The translations under genes and the position numbers were made by a program. The notes under the pieces are model-generated. The model was not told where the DNA came from and made no database searches. It worked only from the letters and a program-made list of their open reading frames with translations. A stretch of DNA of 64,000 nt from Sphingobium sp. 15-1. GTDB lineage: Bacteria > Pseudomonadota > Alphaproteobacteria > Sphingomonadales > Sphingomonadaceae. Shown here one piece after another: positions 14,544 through 23,626 of the stretch (position 1 is the stretch's first letter; each line of letters starts with the position of its first letter). The DNA is taken from positions 186,001 to 250,000 of the forward strand of contig NZ_JABXJG010000002.1 in NCBI RefSeq assembly GCF_013375535.1, written 5' to 3'.

Positions 14544-16424
14544 TTACCAACCAAAGACATAGCGTTCGCGGCGCACATCCGCCCCGCCGCGCAGGGTGCC
14601 GCTGCCGGGCACGACGCCCGCAGCGACGATGCCGGTGGAGACGGCGAAAGGCCCCAGCACGTCGAGCTTGTGCCCGCGCGCGGCCAGATCGTCGCGCACC
14701 GCCTGCGGCACGCGATTTTCGATCTCCAGCACGCCCGGCTCATCCTTCTTGATCGCGAAGGAGGCGTGGAAATGGTTGCTGTTGATGCGTGGCGCCTCGA
14801 TCGCGGCCTGGAGCGGCTGGTCGAAGGCCAGCACGCGCAGCAGCACGTTCATGATCTGCTGGTCCTGATTGTCGCCGCCGGGCGTGCCGATGGCCAGATA
14901 AGGCGCACCGTCCTTCAGCACCATGGAGGGGGAGAGCGTCGTGCGCGGCCGCTTGCCCGGCACCAGCACATTGGGGCTTTCCGGATCGAGATCGAAGACG
15001 GTGAGCCGGTTGCTCATCGGCACGCCGGTATCGCCCGCAATATAGGCGCCGCCCAGCAGCCAGCCCGAACTGGGCGTGGCGCTGAACAGATTGCCGTCCT
15101 TGTCGACCACTTCGATGGCGGTGGTGTCGGCGGTCGGGCGCGGCGGGGCCTTCAGCATATGGGGAGTGAAGGCGGGCGTGGTGCGCGCCTTGCCTTCGAA
15201 CGCCCACGGATCGCCATAGCGATGCTCCATCGATGCTTTCGGCCCGATCTGCTTCGCCCGCTCGGCGGCATAGGCCTTGGACAGCAGGCCCTGCATCGGC
15301 ACGGTCGCGAAATCCGGGTCTCCGAAAAAGGCGTTGCGGTCGTCGAAGGCGAGCTTGATCGATTCCGCGACGATGTGGAGATAGGGGGCGGACCCCGGCT
15401 CCATCGACGCGATGCCCGCAGCCTCCGCGATGTTGAGCGCCATCAGCATGGCCGGGCCCTGGCTCCAGAAGCCGCCCTTGTAGACTTCATAACCAAAGAC
15501 GCTGGTCATCGTCGGGGTTTCGACCTTGCCCTTATAGGCGGCGAGGTCTTCATAGCGCATCAGGCCGCCGTCGCGCTCCATCGCCGCGCCGATCCGCCGG
15601 GCGATGTCGCCCTTGTAGAAGGCATCACGCCCCGCCTGGATCGCGGCCTTGCGGTTCTTCGTCTTCTTATAGGCGGCCCGGTCCGCTTCCGCGATGGTGC
15701 GGATAGTCCTCGCCAGATTGGGCTGGCGGAAGATTTCGCCCACTTTCGGCAATGCCCCACCCGGATAATAGGTGTCATAGGCATCCTTCCACTTGGACGT
15801 CGCTTTCTTCTGGCTGACGAAGACTTCGGCCAGGAAATTATACATGACGAAACCGTCGGCCAGCTCGATGGCGGGTTGCAGCACCTGATCCAGCGTCATC
15901 GTGCCATTGAGCTGCAACGCCAGCGCCATGGCGTCGACCATGGCGGGCACCGTGCCGCCATTGGGGCCATTGCCGGGAATGACGCCCGCCTTGGCGAACT
16001 TGTCCGGCGTGGCGAGCATGGGCGCGACGCCCTGCCCGTTCACCAGTGAGACCTTCTTTGCCTTCGCGTCATAGATGATGGTCGGCGCTTCGCCGCCAAA
16101 GCCGAAATGCGAAATCTCCGTCACGGCCGCCGCGAACACCGCCGCGACGCCTGCGTCCGTGGCGTTTCCACCCGCCATCAATATGCGCGTCCCCGCCGCC
16201 ACCGCATAATGGCGCCCGGCGGCGACGATGCCGAAATTGCCGACAATCTCCGGCCGCAGCGTTTCGCCGGCGCTGACCAGCCGGGTCGGTTCCAGCGGCG
16301 CCTTGGCCGTGGAGGCCGCCTCTTGCGCCGAAGCAGGCGCCCCGGCCTGGGCCAGAACGGCGCCCCCAACAGCCAATGCCGCGAAGTCGCGACGGCTCAA
16401 TCCCTGCTTTGCGCTCTCGCTCAT
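14544..16424 (-). CDS. ggt: Gamma-glutamyltransferase (Tat-exported), first gene of the amine operon
   Basis: A 626-residue Ntn-hydrolase that cleaves gamma-glutamyl bonds. The proenzyme self-processes at a Thr; the candidate is the TT pair at 434-435 in ADTTAIEVVDKDGN, matching the TTHYSVVDKDGN site of the E. coli enzyme. The large-subunit motifs AGGNATDAGVA and GTIPAMVD-like NGGTVPAMVDAMA are present, as is the small-subunit GTPGGDNQDQQ oxyanion loop. The N-terminus has a twin-arginine signal (LSRRDFAALAVGG). AGGGGGAT lies before the ATG at 16424. It opens the operon with amidohydrolase, RidA, amine oxidase and cytochrome c, so it may release the amine that the oxidase consumes. It could instead be a cephalosporin/glutaryl acylase-like member of the family. 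Confidence 0.92.
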   Translation of the reverse strand: MSESAKQGLSRRDFAALAVGGAVLAQAGAPASAQEAASTAKAPLEPTRLVSAGETLRPEIVGNFGIVAAGRHYAVAAGTRILMAGGNATDAGVAAVFAAAVTEISHFGFGGEAPTIIYDAKAKKVSLVNGQGVAPMLATPDKFAKAGVIPGNGPNGGTVPAMVDAMALALQLNGTMTLDQVLQPAIELADGFVMYNFLAEVFVSQKKATSKWKDAYDTYYPGGALPKVGEIFRQPNLARTIRTIAEADRAAYKKTKNRKAAIQAGRDAFYKGDIARRIGAAMERDGGLMRYEDLAAYKGKVETPTMTSVFGYEVYKGGFWSQGPAMLMALNIAEAAGIASMEPGSAPYLHIVAESIKLAFDDRNAFFGDPDFATVPMQGLLSKAYAAERAKQIGPKASMEHRYGDPWAFEGKARTTPAFTPHMLKAPPRPTADTTAIEVVDKDGNLFSATPSSGWLLGGAYIAGDTGVPMSNRLTVFDLDPESPNVLVPGKRPRTTLSPSMVLKDGAPYLAIGTPGGDNQDQQIMNVLLRVLAFDQPLQAAIEAPRINSNHFHASFAIKKDEPGVLEIENRVPQAVRDDLAARGHKLDVLGPFAVSTGIVAAGVVPGSGTLRGGADVRRERYVFGW

Positions 16425-16878
16425 GAATGAAGATCCCCCTTAATCGGCATAGTCGGAGCTATCCGAGGGAAAGGACGCGCCTGCCTTGCCGGTCTTCCTC
16501 CCTGTAACGAGGTCGGTCCCTATTTCCACTATGCTTCAGAAAATTTCACGGAATTTAAAAAATATTCATCCCAGCATGGCGGAAATTATGATCTCATCAG
16601 TTCTACTATGTTGAACGGGCGCGGAAGTGGGCGCTTCGTCCGTCAATGCATGCTGCCAGCGTGGGGCTGGAAGCAAAAAGCCCATGCGGGGGATGGTGCC
16701 GGAACTCCAGTTATCGGGGGATCCGCGAATGCACAGTCTGGGCAAATTCCCGTTTTCCAAGAATAATAGCCTGTCGTGCACCGGATTCATCGGCGCGCAC
16801 CTGCCCGATAGCTGAACCGCGCAAAGCCCTTTCGCCGGAGGGATCGACGACAGGGCTTCATCACAGGGGAACAGCAAG
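16425..16878. promoter_or_regulatory. 454-bp divergent promoter region
   Basis: This lies between the gamma-glutamyltransferase operon (leftward) and the TBDR at 16879 (rightward). The middle, about 16530-16610, is much more AT-rich than the flanks and probably holds both promoters. I find no convincing box. Near the TBDR, AAGCCCT (16824-16830) and AGGGCTT (16852-16858) form a possible 5'-leader hairpin. AGGGGAA precedes the ATG at 16879. No gene is supported here. Confidence 0.4.
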
Positions 16879-19800
16879 ATGAGGGTGAGAAGAAACAGTA
16901 TTTCGACGCTGGCGGGAGCCAGCCTTTGGGCTTTGACGGCAGGCGCCCTCCACGCGCAGACAGCGGCCGACACCGCTCCGCAGAGCGAGGCTGACAAGGG
17001 CGCCGAAATCGTCGTCATCGGCTCCCAGATCAGGGGCGCGAACACGACCGGCACCCTGCCCGTCAGCGTCGTGGGCGAACAGCAGATCGAGGCGGTGGCC
17101 GCGGTTTCCGGCGCCGATCTCTTCCGGTCCATCCCGCAATTGGGCGGCGTGACCTTCAACGAACAGGTGCTGGGCGGCGGCAACGCCAATGCCGCGCGCG
17201 GCGACGTTTCCACCGTATCGCTGCGCGGTCTGGGCCAGGGCAACACGCTGCTGCTGATCAACGGCCGCCGCACCGTGCTCCACCCGACGTCGCAGGCCAT
17301 TACCGGCGTCATCGATTCCGGCGTTCCAACCTTCGGCTATAATGCCAACACCGTCCCGGTCGGCAATATCGCGCGCGTGGAAGTGCTGCGCGACGGCGCG
17401 GCGGCCCTCTATGGTTCGGACGCAGTCGCCGGCGTCGTCAACAATGTCCTCAATTCCGATTTCAACGGCGCGAAATTCGACGCGCAATATGGCGGGGCCG
17501 AAGGCACCAATCTTCGTGAATTCACCGTCAACGGCCTGATCGGCAAGGATTTCAGCGAAGGACGCGGCAACATTACGCTGTTCGCGGGCTATGCGCAAAA
17601 ATCCAAGCTCTATCTCAGCGATCAGGATTATACCGCCAATGTCGACCGCCGCGGCTATGTCGTGGGCACGCCCTTCGCCAATGTCGCGGCGTTCAACGGC
17701 ACCAGCACCAGCACGCCATGGGGCACGTTCCGCGCGCTCAGCCCCGCTGCGAACGGCACTTTCCTGAACCGCACCATCACCAGCAATGGCGTCGCTTTCA
17801 CCAACAGTTCCAGCCAGTTCCACATTCAACCCAGCGCCAACAGCGGGTGCCGGATCGCTTCGGGCACGCCGGGAACCTGCTATGACGACGGCAACGGCGC
17901 GACGGAAATGGCGACCGTCGATACCAATCTGCGCTTCAATTCGCCGGCGACATTCGACGAGCTGACCACTCAGCCCTCGGTCAAGCGCATCAACCTGTTC
18001 GCCAACGCCCATTATGACCTGACCGACGAGTTGACCATCTATGGCGAAGCGGGTTTCTATCGCGGCAAGACGGAAGCGATCATCGGCGCACCCGGCTCGC
18101 TCGCGAACATTCCGATCACCGTCGCCGCCAATGCCTATTGGAACCCGCTCGGTCCGGTCGGCTCGCCCAATCGGCTGCCCGGCCTGAGCACGGCCGTGGT
18201 TTCGGCCACTGGCCTGCCGATCCAGATCACCTCTTTGAGCTATGTCGACGTCGGATCGCGCAAAGTCGATGTCACCAATTACCAATATCGCTTCCTGGGC
18301 GGCCTGAAGGGCAATATCGGGGACTGGGACTGGGATACGGCCGGTCTCTATACCTGGGCGACCGCCGCGGATACGCAGGAAAACTTCTCCAATACTTTGC
18401 TGCAGGCCGCGATCAACCGCACCACGCCCGACGCCTATAATCCGTTCAACGGCGGCTGCGTGGATGCGCCATCCATCGGGGATTGCACGCCGAACAATGC
18501 GGCGACCATCGACAGCTTCCGCATCAAGGCGACCCGCAAGACGCGCACATCGCTGGCCCTGTGGGATTTCAAGATTTCCAACGCCCATCTGCTGGGCCTG
18601 TGGGCGGACAACAGCATCGGCATCGCGGCAGGCATCGAATATCGCCGCGAAACCTATCATGACAATCGTTCGACCTATCAGGGCGGCATCAGGGGGGTCG
18701 ACACCACCTATACCGACGCCGTCACGGGCATTTTCTACGGCTCCGACCTAGGCGGCGCCAGCCCCAGCCCCGACGTCCGCGGCAAGCGCAATGTGAAGTC
18801 GGCCTATGCCGAACTCGCCATCCCGATCTTCAGCCCGGACATGGAAATCCCCTTCTTCCGCAGCCTCGATTTCCAGATCGCCGGGCGTTACGAAGATTAT
18901 AGCGACGTCGGATCGGTGGCGAAGCCCAAGATCGCGGGAAGCTGGGAACTGCTTCAGGGCCTGCGCCTGCGCGGTTCCTGGTCGCAGGGTTTCCGCGCCC
19001 CGAACCTGGAGGTCATCAACACCTCCACGCTGGACCGCGTGAATACCGGCGTCGACTATGTGCTGTGCGAAGCGGACCTGCGCGCCGGGCGCATCGCCAA
19101 TTTCTCCCAGTGCAACCGCAGCATCTCCGTCCTACGGCGCAGCGGCGGCAATCCGAACCTGAAGCCGGAGGAATCCCAGAGCTGGAGCTTCGGCGCGGTC
19201 TTCTCCCCGCAACTGGGCGATGGCTGGGGCAAGGTGACGTTCACCGTCGACCGCTGGAAGATCAAGCAGAAGAATGTGGTCGGTCTGCTCGACTATCAGA
19301 ACGGCCTCAACCTCGACTATCTGCGGCGCGTGCAGGGCAGTAGCAACCCCAATGTCGTGCGCCGCGATCCGACCGCGGATGACGTCGCGCTGGTGGCGGG
19401 AACCGGCCTCGCCCCGGTGGGCGAGCTGCTCTATGTCGTCGCCAATTTCGAGAATCTGCTGCCGGTTACGGTGCAGGGCATCGACTTCAACCTCGACTAT
19501 CTGCTGCCGACCGCATCGATCGGTACCTTCTCGCTCAACGTCAACGCATCGCGCCTGATCAGCTATTATGTCGACGCCCCGGCCGGGGTGACGGCGGTGA
19601 TCGACGGCCGCTCGGCGGGCCTGGTTAATGCGGGCGTGCCGATCCAGGGCGGCGGCGATGTCGTCGGTCGCGACGGCCAGCCGCGCTGGCGCATCGCGGC
19701 GACGCTGGACTGGACTTTGGGACCGGTGAAGATCGGCGCCTATACCCAGTTCATCGACAGCGTGTATGAAAATGCGGTGCGCGACGCGGCGACCAATCCC

Positions 19801-20004
19801 TGGATCGTGAAGGGTCAGACTACCGTCAATCTCTACGCCCAATATACGTTCAAAAATGGCGGGCCGCTCAACAACACCAGCTTCCAGATCGGTGCGCGCA
19901 ATATCTTCGACAAGGACCCGCCATTGTCATCGGGCGGCTATCTGTCGAACCTCTATCAGCCGCAGGCGCGCTATTGGTACACCAGCATCAAGAAATCCTT
20001 CTGA
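16879..20004 (+). CDS. Large TonB-dependent receptor
   Basis: A 1041-residue TBDR of the large sphingomonad/xanthomonad type (often annotated as an OmpA-related or Oar-like receptor). The signal peptide ends near LHAQT. The TonB box is GAEIVVIGSQIRG, and the plug has SLRGLGQGNTLLLINGRR and VEVLRDGAAALYGSDAVAGVVN. A long barrel with extended loops ends in YWYTSIKKSF, with the expected terminal Phe. Receptors with the ALYGSDAVAGVVN plug motif commonly accompany peptidases and are suspected of peptide or polymer uptake. That fits the gamma-glutamyltransferase directly downstream and the peptidase further on. It is divergent from the amine-oxidation operon, consistent with co-regulation. Confidence 0.93.
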   Translation: MRVRRNSISTLAGASLWALTAGALHAQTAADTAPQSEADKGAEIVVIGSQIRGANTTGTLPVSVVGEQQIEAVAAVSGADLFRSIPQLGGVTFNEQVLGGGNANAARGDVSTVSLRGLGQGNTLLLINGRRTVLHPTSQAITGVIDSGVPTFGYNANTVPVGNIARVEVLRDGAAALYGSDAVAGVVNNVLNSDFNGAKFDAQYGGAEGTNLREFTVNGLIGKDFSEGRGNITLFAGYAQKSKLYLSDQDYTANVDRRGYVVGTPFANVAAFNGTSTSTPWGTFRALSPAANGTFLNRTITSNGVAFTNSSSQFHIQPSANSGCRIASGTPGTCYDDGNGATEMATVDTNLRFNSPATFDELTTQPSVKRINLFANAHYDLTDELTIYGEAGFYRGKTEAIIGAPGSLANIPITVAANAYWNPLGPVGSPNRLPGLSTAVVSATGLPIQITSLSYVDVGSRKVDVTNYQYRFLGGLKGNIGDWDWDTAGLYTWATAADTQENFSNTLLQAAINRTTPDAYNPFNGGCVDAPSIGDCTPNNAATIDSFRIKATRKTRTSLALWDFKISNAHLLGLWADNSIGIAAGIEYRRETYHDNRSTYQGGIRGVDTTYTDAVTGIFYGSDLGGASPSPDVRGKRNVKSAYAELAIPIFSPDMEIPFFRSLDFQIAGRYEDYSDVGSVAKPKIAGSWELLQGLRLRGSWSQGFRAPNLEVINTSTLDRVNTGVDYVLCEADLRAGRIANFSQCNRSISVLRRSGGNPNLKPEESQSWSFGAVFSPQLGDGWGKVTFTVDRWKIKQKNVVGLLDYQNGLNLDYLRRVQGSSNPNVVRRDPTADDVALVAGTGLAPVGELLYVVANFENLLPVTVQGIDFNLDYLLPTASIGTFSLNVNASRLISYYVDAPAGVTAVIDGRSAGLVNAGVPIQGGGDVVGRDGQPRWRIAATLDWTLGPVKIGAYTQFIDSVYENAVRDAATNPWIVKGQTTVNLYAQYTFKNGGPLNNTSFQIGARNIFDKDPPLSSGGYLSNLYQPQARYWYTSIKKSF

Positions 20005-20013
20005 TGCCGCAAT

Positions 20014-20046
20014 ATGGGGCGCCCTGATTGGGGCGCTCCATTTTTT
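20014..20046 (+). terminator. Rho-independent terminator after the TBDR
   Basis: ATGGGGCGCCC (20014-20024), a 6-base loop, then GGGCGCTCCAT (20031-20041) form an 11-bp stem with one G-U pair. The stem runs into TTTTTT (20041-20046). This is a textbook terminator between the receptor and the second gamma-glutamyltransferase. Confidence 0.88.
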
Positions 20047-20073
20047 CGCTCTACCAGGATTGAAAGTTCCTCC

Positions 20074-21951
20074 ATGACCGCTCCCGATCAGCCCCAGCGC
20101 TCGGAAGCGCTCGACCGTCGCGAATTGCTCGCCGCCAGCCTTGCGGGGCTGACGCTTGCCAGCCTTCCTTCCGTAGCCCGCGCCCAATCGGGCGCCCGCG
20201 CTCCCGATGCGCCGCGTTCGGGCGGCGCAAGCGTCGCGGCGCACCGCGTCGAGGTGCCGATGCCGCATGGCGGCGTCACCGCCGGTCATCCGCTCGCCGC
20301 CATGGCGGGCACGCGCATGCTGATGCAGGGCGGCAGCGCCGCCGATGCGGTGGTCGCCGCCATGGCGGTGATGAACGTCGTCGAACCCTGGGCATCGAGC
20401 GTGGGCGGCAACGGCTTCGCGACCTGCCTCGACCGCAAGGCGGGGAAGGTCCATTCGCTCGCCTTCACTGGCGGCGCGCCCCGACTGCTCGATCCGCAGG
20501 TCGATCCCAAATTGCTCGACCATGGTCCCAAGGCGCTGACCGTGCCGGGCGCTTTCGGCGGCTGGATCGCGCTCGCCCGGCGGTTCGGCAGGCTGCCGCT
20601 CGCCACATTGCTGGAACCGGCGATCGGCTATGCCCGCGACGGCCATCCATTGGACCCCTCCATCGCCCTGTTCATCGCCCGAGCGCAAAAGACGCTCGCG
20701 CTTTATCCCACCAGCGCCGCCCTGTTCCTGCCGGGCGGACAGCCGCCCGCGCCCCGCTCCATCTTCCGCAATCCCGGCCTCGCCCGCACCCTTCAGGCAC
20801 TGGCCGATGCCGAGAGCATGGCGCTGAAAGGCGGCGCTGACCGCGACAGCGCCCTGCAAGCCGCCTATGACCATTTCTACACCGGCCCGATCGCACAGGA
20901 ATTCGCCCGCTTTTCCACCGAGGTCGGCGGCTGGCTGCGCCTCGACGACCTTAAAGCCTATCGGCCGCGCTGGAGCGATCCGGTCAACACCAGCTATCGC
21001 GGCCTCGACGTCTATAGCAGCCCGCTGACCTCCCGCACCGGCCTTGAACTGTGCGAGCAGCTCAATCTGGTCGAAGGCTTCGACCTGGCCGCCCTGCCCG
21101 CCGACGGGCCGCAATTCACCCATTTGCTGATCGAGGCGATCAAGGTCGCCAAGGCCGATGTCTATCGCTATGCGGCGGACCCCCGTTTCGCGCAAACGCC
21201 GGTCGAGGGGCTGCTTTCCAAACGCTTCGCGGCGGAGCGGCGCAGGCTGATCGATCCGGCCAGGGCAGGACTTTATCCAGAGGGCGGCAATGCGGCGGCT
21301 TTCGATCATGCCGCGCTGGAACAGGCCCGGCTGCGTTTCGCGGCGCGGGGCGAAGACCGCACGCGCGGCGGCGACACCACCAGCCTGCCCGCCGTCGACG
21401 CGGACGGCAACGCCATTGCCGTCACGACCACGGTCGGCGGCGGCTTCGGCACTTTCCTGGTGATGGGCAATACGGGCATCCTCTTCAACAACGGCCTGCG
21501 ACTGGGATCGACCGCACCCTATGACGGCCATCCCAACAAGGTCGCTCCCGGCAAGGTCGCGCTGCTCGGCAACGGCCCCACCATTGTCCTCGACAAGGGC
21601 CGCCTGCACCTGGTGTTCGGATCGCCCGGCGGGGAGACGATCGGCCAGACGCAATTCCAGTTTCTGGTGAATGTCGTCGATCGCGGCATGCCGATCCAGG
21701 CGGCGATCGAAGCGCCCCGCTTCGCGCTGGATGCCGATCCGAATTTCTACAAGCCCGGCGCGGCCATTACCGTGCAGGCGGAGGGGCGCTTTGCCGATCC
21801 GGTGCTGCAAGGCCTGACCGCCATGGGCCACCAGATCGAGAAAGTCGGCCCCTATGCCATAGGCAGCGTGCAGGGCATATTGGTCGACCCGTCGGGCGCG
21901 CGCATGGGCGGGGCCGACCCCCGCCGCATGGGCTATGCTATGGGCTATTGA
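20074..21951 (+). CDS. ggt: Gamma-glutamyltransferase, second copy
   Basis: A 625-residue gamma-glutamyltransferase paralogous to the one at 14544. The putative self-processing Thr is at 435-436 in GGDTTSLPAVDADGN, followed by the GSPGGETIGQTQ loop. The large-subunit motif QGGSAADAVVAAMAVMNVVEP is present. The N-terminus ALDRRELLAASLAGLTLASL looks like a Tat or Sec signal. The ATG at 20074 is the natural start, since an in-frame ATG at 20014 lies inside the terminator. Because that terminator separates it from the TBDR, it is expressed at a reduced level by readthrough or from its own promoter in the 30 bp left. It is convergent with the M20 peptidase gene. Two copies within 6 kb suggest different gamma-glutamyl substrates. 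Confidence 0.92.
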   Translation: MTAPDQPQRSEALDRRELLAASLAGLTLASLPSVARAQSGARAPDAPRSGGASVAAHRVEVPMPHGGVTAGHPLAAMAGTRMLMQGGSAADAVVAAMAVMNVVEPWASSVGGNGFATCLDRKAGKVHSLAFTGGAPRLLDPQVDPKLLDHGPKALTVPGAFGGWIALARRFGRLPLATLLEPAIGYARDGHPLDPSIALFIARAQKTLALYPTSAALFLPGGQPPAPRSIFRNPGLARTLQALADAESMALKGGADRDSALQAAYDHFYTGPIAQEFARFSTEVGGWLRLDDLKAYRPRWSDPVNTSYRGLDVYSSPLTSRTGLELCEQLNLVEGFDLAALPADGPQFTHLLIEAIKVAKADVYRYAADPRFAQTPVEGLLSKRFAAERRRLIDPARAGLYPEGGNAAAFDHAALEQARLRFAARGEDRTRGGDTTSLPAVDADGNAIAVTTTVGGGFGTFLVMGNTGILFNNGLRLGSTAPYDGHPNKVAPGKVALLGNGPTIVLDKGRLHLVFGSPGGETIGQTQFQFLVNVVDRGMPIQAAIEAPRFALDADPNFYKPGAAITVQAEGRFADPVLQGLTAMGHQIEKVGPYAIGSVQGILVDPSGARMGGADPRRMGYAMGY

Positions 21952-21957
21952 AGCATC

Positions 21958-23376
21958 TCAATCCTTCTGATCGGCATAGGCCTTGACCAGCCCATAGAGG
22001 AATTTCCGCCCCTCCATCACCGACCGCACGCGGATGCGTTCGTTCAGGCCATGGACGCCATTGCCGTCGGGATCGCGGAACAGCCCACTCACCCCATAGG
22101 TCGGGATGCCCGCCGCGTTCATCGTCACCGCGTCGGTCGCGCCCGTCGCCATATGCGGCACCACCGGCACGCCGGGCCAGACCAGCGCCGACATCTTGAT
22201 CGCCGGGCCCAGCACCTTGTCCGTCACCGGCGCGGGATTGGCCGGACGATAGCCTCGCGATGCCGTCACCTTGACCTCCGGATCGTCGACGACCTTGGTG
22301 AGCGTCGCCAATATCTCATCCGTGGTGACGCCCGGAATGACCCGGCAATTGACCGTCGCCGTGGCCCGCTGCGGCAGTGCATTGGCGGCGTGCCCAGCCG
22401 ACAGCAAGGTCGCCACGCAAGTGGTGCGAAGCATCGAATGATAGCTGGGCGATGTGTTGAGCAGATCGCTGGCCGCCTTGTCCTCCGGATTGGCGACGAT
22501 CGCGGTCATGGCCGCGCCTTCCGCGCCGCCGACCACCTTGGCCATTTTGGTGAAATAGCCGCGATTGGCGTCGATGAACTGCACCGGGAAATCATAGCGG
22601 CTCAGCCGGTCCAGCGCCCGCGCCAGGCTGTAGATCGCATTGTCCGGGCGCGGCAGCGACGAATGGCCGCCGGGATTGGTCGCCTCCAGCGCGAACTGCA
22701 TCACCAATTTCTGCGCGGCCTGGAATGTCTGGTCGATCCGGTTGCCCTTCTCGTCCAGCTCACCATAGCCGCCTTCATTGAGCGCGATGCTCGCGTCGAC
22801 CAGCTCCTTCTGATTGTCCACCAGCCATTTGGCGCCGTTCAGGTAAAGCCCCTCCTCCCCGCAGGTCAGCGCCATCTTGACGGTGCGCAGAGGGCGGTAT
22901 TTCTCGGCCTGGAAGCGCAACAGAGTATCGATCCAGATGGCGTCCTGCGCCTTCATGTCAGCAACGCCCCGGCCGTAATAATAGCCGTCCTCCTCGATGA
23001 AGGCATAGGGATCGCGGGTCCAGTCGGCGCGGCGGGCATTGACCACGTCGATATGCCCCAGCATCAGCACGGCCTTCAGCCTCGGGTTGCGCCCCGGATA
23101 GACGGCGACCAGCGCGCCCGCCTTGGGGTGCCCCTCCGGCACGAAGAGATGCAGATTTTGCTCCGGGAAACCCGCCGCCTTCATCCGCGCCGCGACCTTT
23201 TCCGTGACGGCGGTGCAATTGCCGGTATCGAAGCTGCTGTCGGTCTCCACCATCTCCTTCAGCAAGGCGCGGAAGGACGCCTCGTCCGGCGGCGCGGCAT
23301 GGGACGGGGAAGCAGCCAGGTTGGAAGTCATGACCACCATCATCGCGGCGGCACGCATCAGCACGGATCGGCTCAT
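21958..23376 (-). CDS. Exported M20/M25/M40 family metallopeptidase
   Basis: A 472-residue zinc peptidase/amidohydrolase. A signal peptide (VLMRAAAMMVVMTSNLAASPSHA) is followed by the catalytic domain with metal ligands H108 and D110 in LGHIDVV, D140 in GRGVADMKA, and the base/ligand pair E174-E175 in TCGEEGLY. The lid/dimerisation domain with GGHSSLPRPDNA follows, and a C-terminal H region reads MATGATDAV. Family members cleave dipeptides, acylated amino acids or carbamates. The signal peptide puts it in the periplasm with the gamma-glutamyltransferases. The ATG follows AGGGGAA. It is divergent from the TBDR at 23627 and convergent with gamma-glutamyltransferase 2. Confidence 0.92.
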   Translation of the reverse strand: MSRSVLMRAAAMMVVMTSNLAASPSHAAPPDEASFRALLKEMVETDSSFDTGNCTAVTEKVAARMKAAGFPEQNLHLFVPEGHPKAGALVAVYPGRNPRLKAVLMLGHIDVVNARRADWTRDPYAFIEEDGYYYGRGVADMKAQDAIWIDTLLRFQAEKYRPLRTVKMALTCGEEGLYLNGAKWLVDNQKELVDASIALNEGGYGELDEKGNRIDQTFQAAQKLVMQFALEATNPGGHSSLPRPDNAIYSLARALDRLSRYDFPVQFIDANRGYFTKMAKVVGGAEGAAMTAIVANPEDKAASDLLNTSPSYHSMLRTTCVATLLSAGHAANALPQRATATVNCRVIPGVTTDEILATLTKVVDDPEVKVTASRGYRPANPAPVTDKVLGPAIKMSALVWPGVPVVPHMATGATDAVTMNAAGIPTYGVSGLFRDPDGNGVHGLNERIRVRSVMEGRKFLYGLVKAYADQKD

Positions 23377-23536
23377 CTGATTTCCCCTGTCATCAAACCC
23401 ACATGGTCAAACGCAGAACGACCGTCTTTCCACGCCCGCGATGCATATCTTCGCGCAAATAAGTGGTTCCGGCCTTTCGAGCGAAGCATCTTTGCCACAG
23501 CGCCGATTTTTCCGCCTGCCCATATCGTCTATTTCT

Positions 23537-23583
23537 AAATATGCATTGACATGCACTTTTTAGCGCTCTAGCCAAATATGCAT
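23537..23583. repeat. Direct repeat AAATATGCAT in a divergent promoter region
   Basis: AAATATGCAT occurs at 23537-23546 and again at 23574-23583, 37 bp apart start to start, in the AT-rich gap between the peptidase and the TBDR. It may be a regulator-binding repeat; the core ATGCAT is palindromic. No nearby regulator gene is an obvious partner. Confidence 0.4.
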
Positions 23584-23626
23584 CACCGTATATATTTGAA
23601 TAATAATCACCATCAGGATAGGAGAT

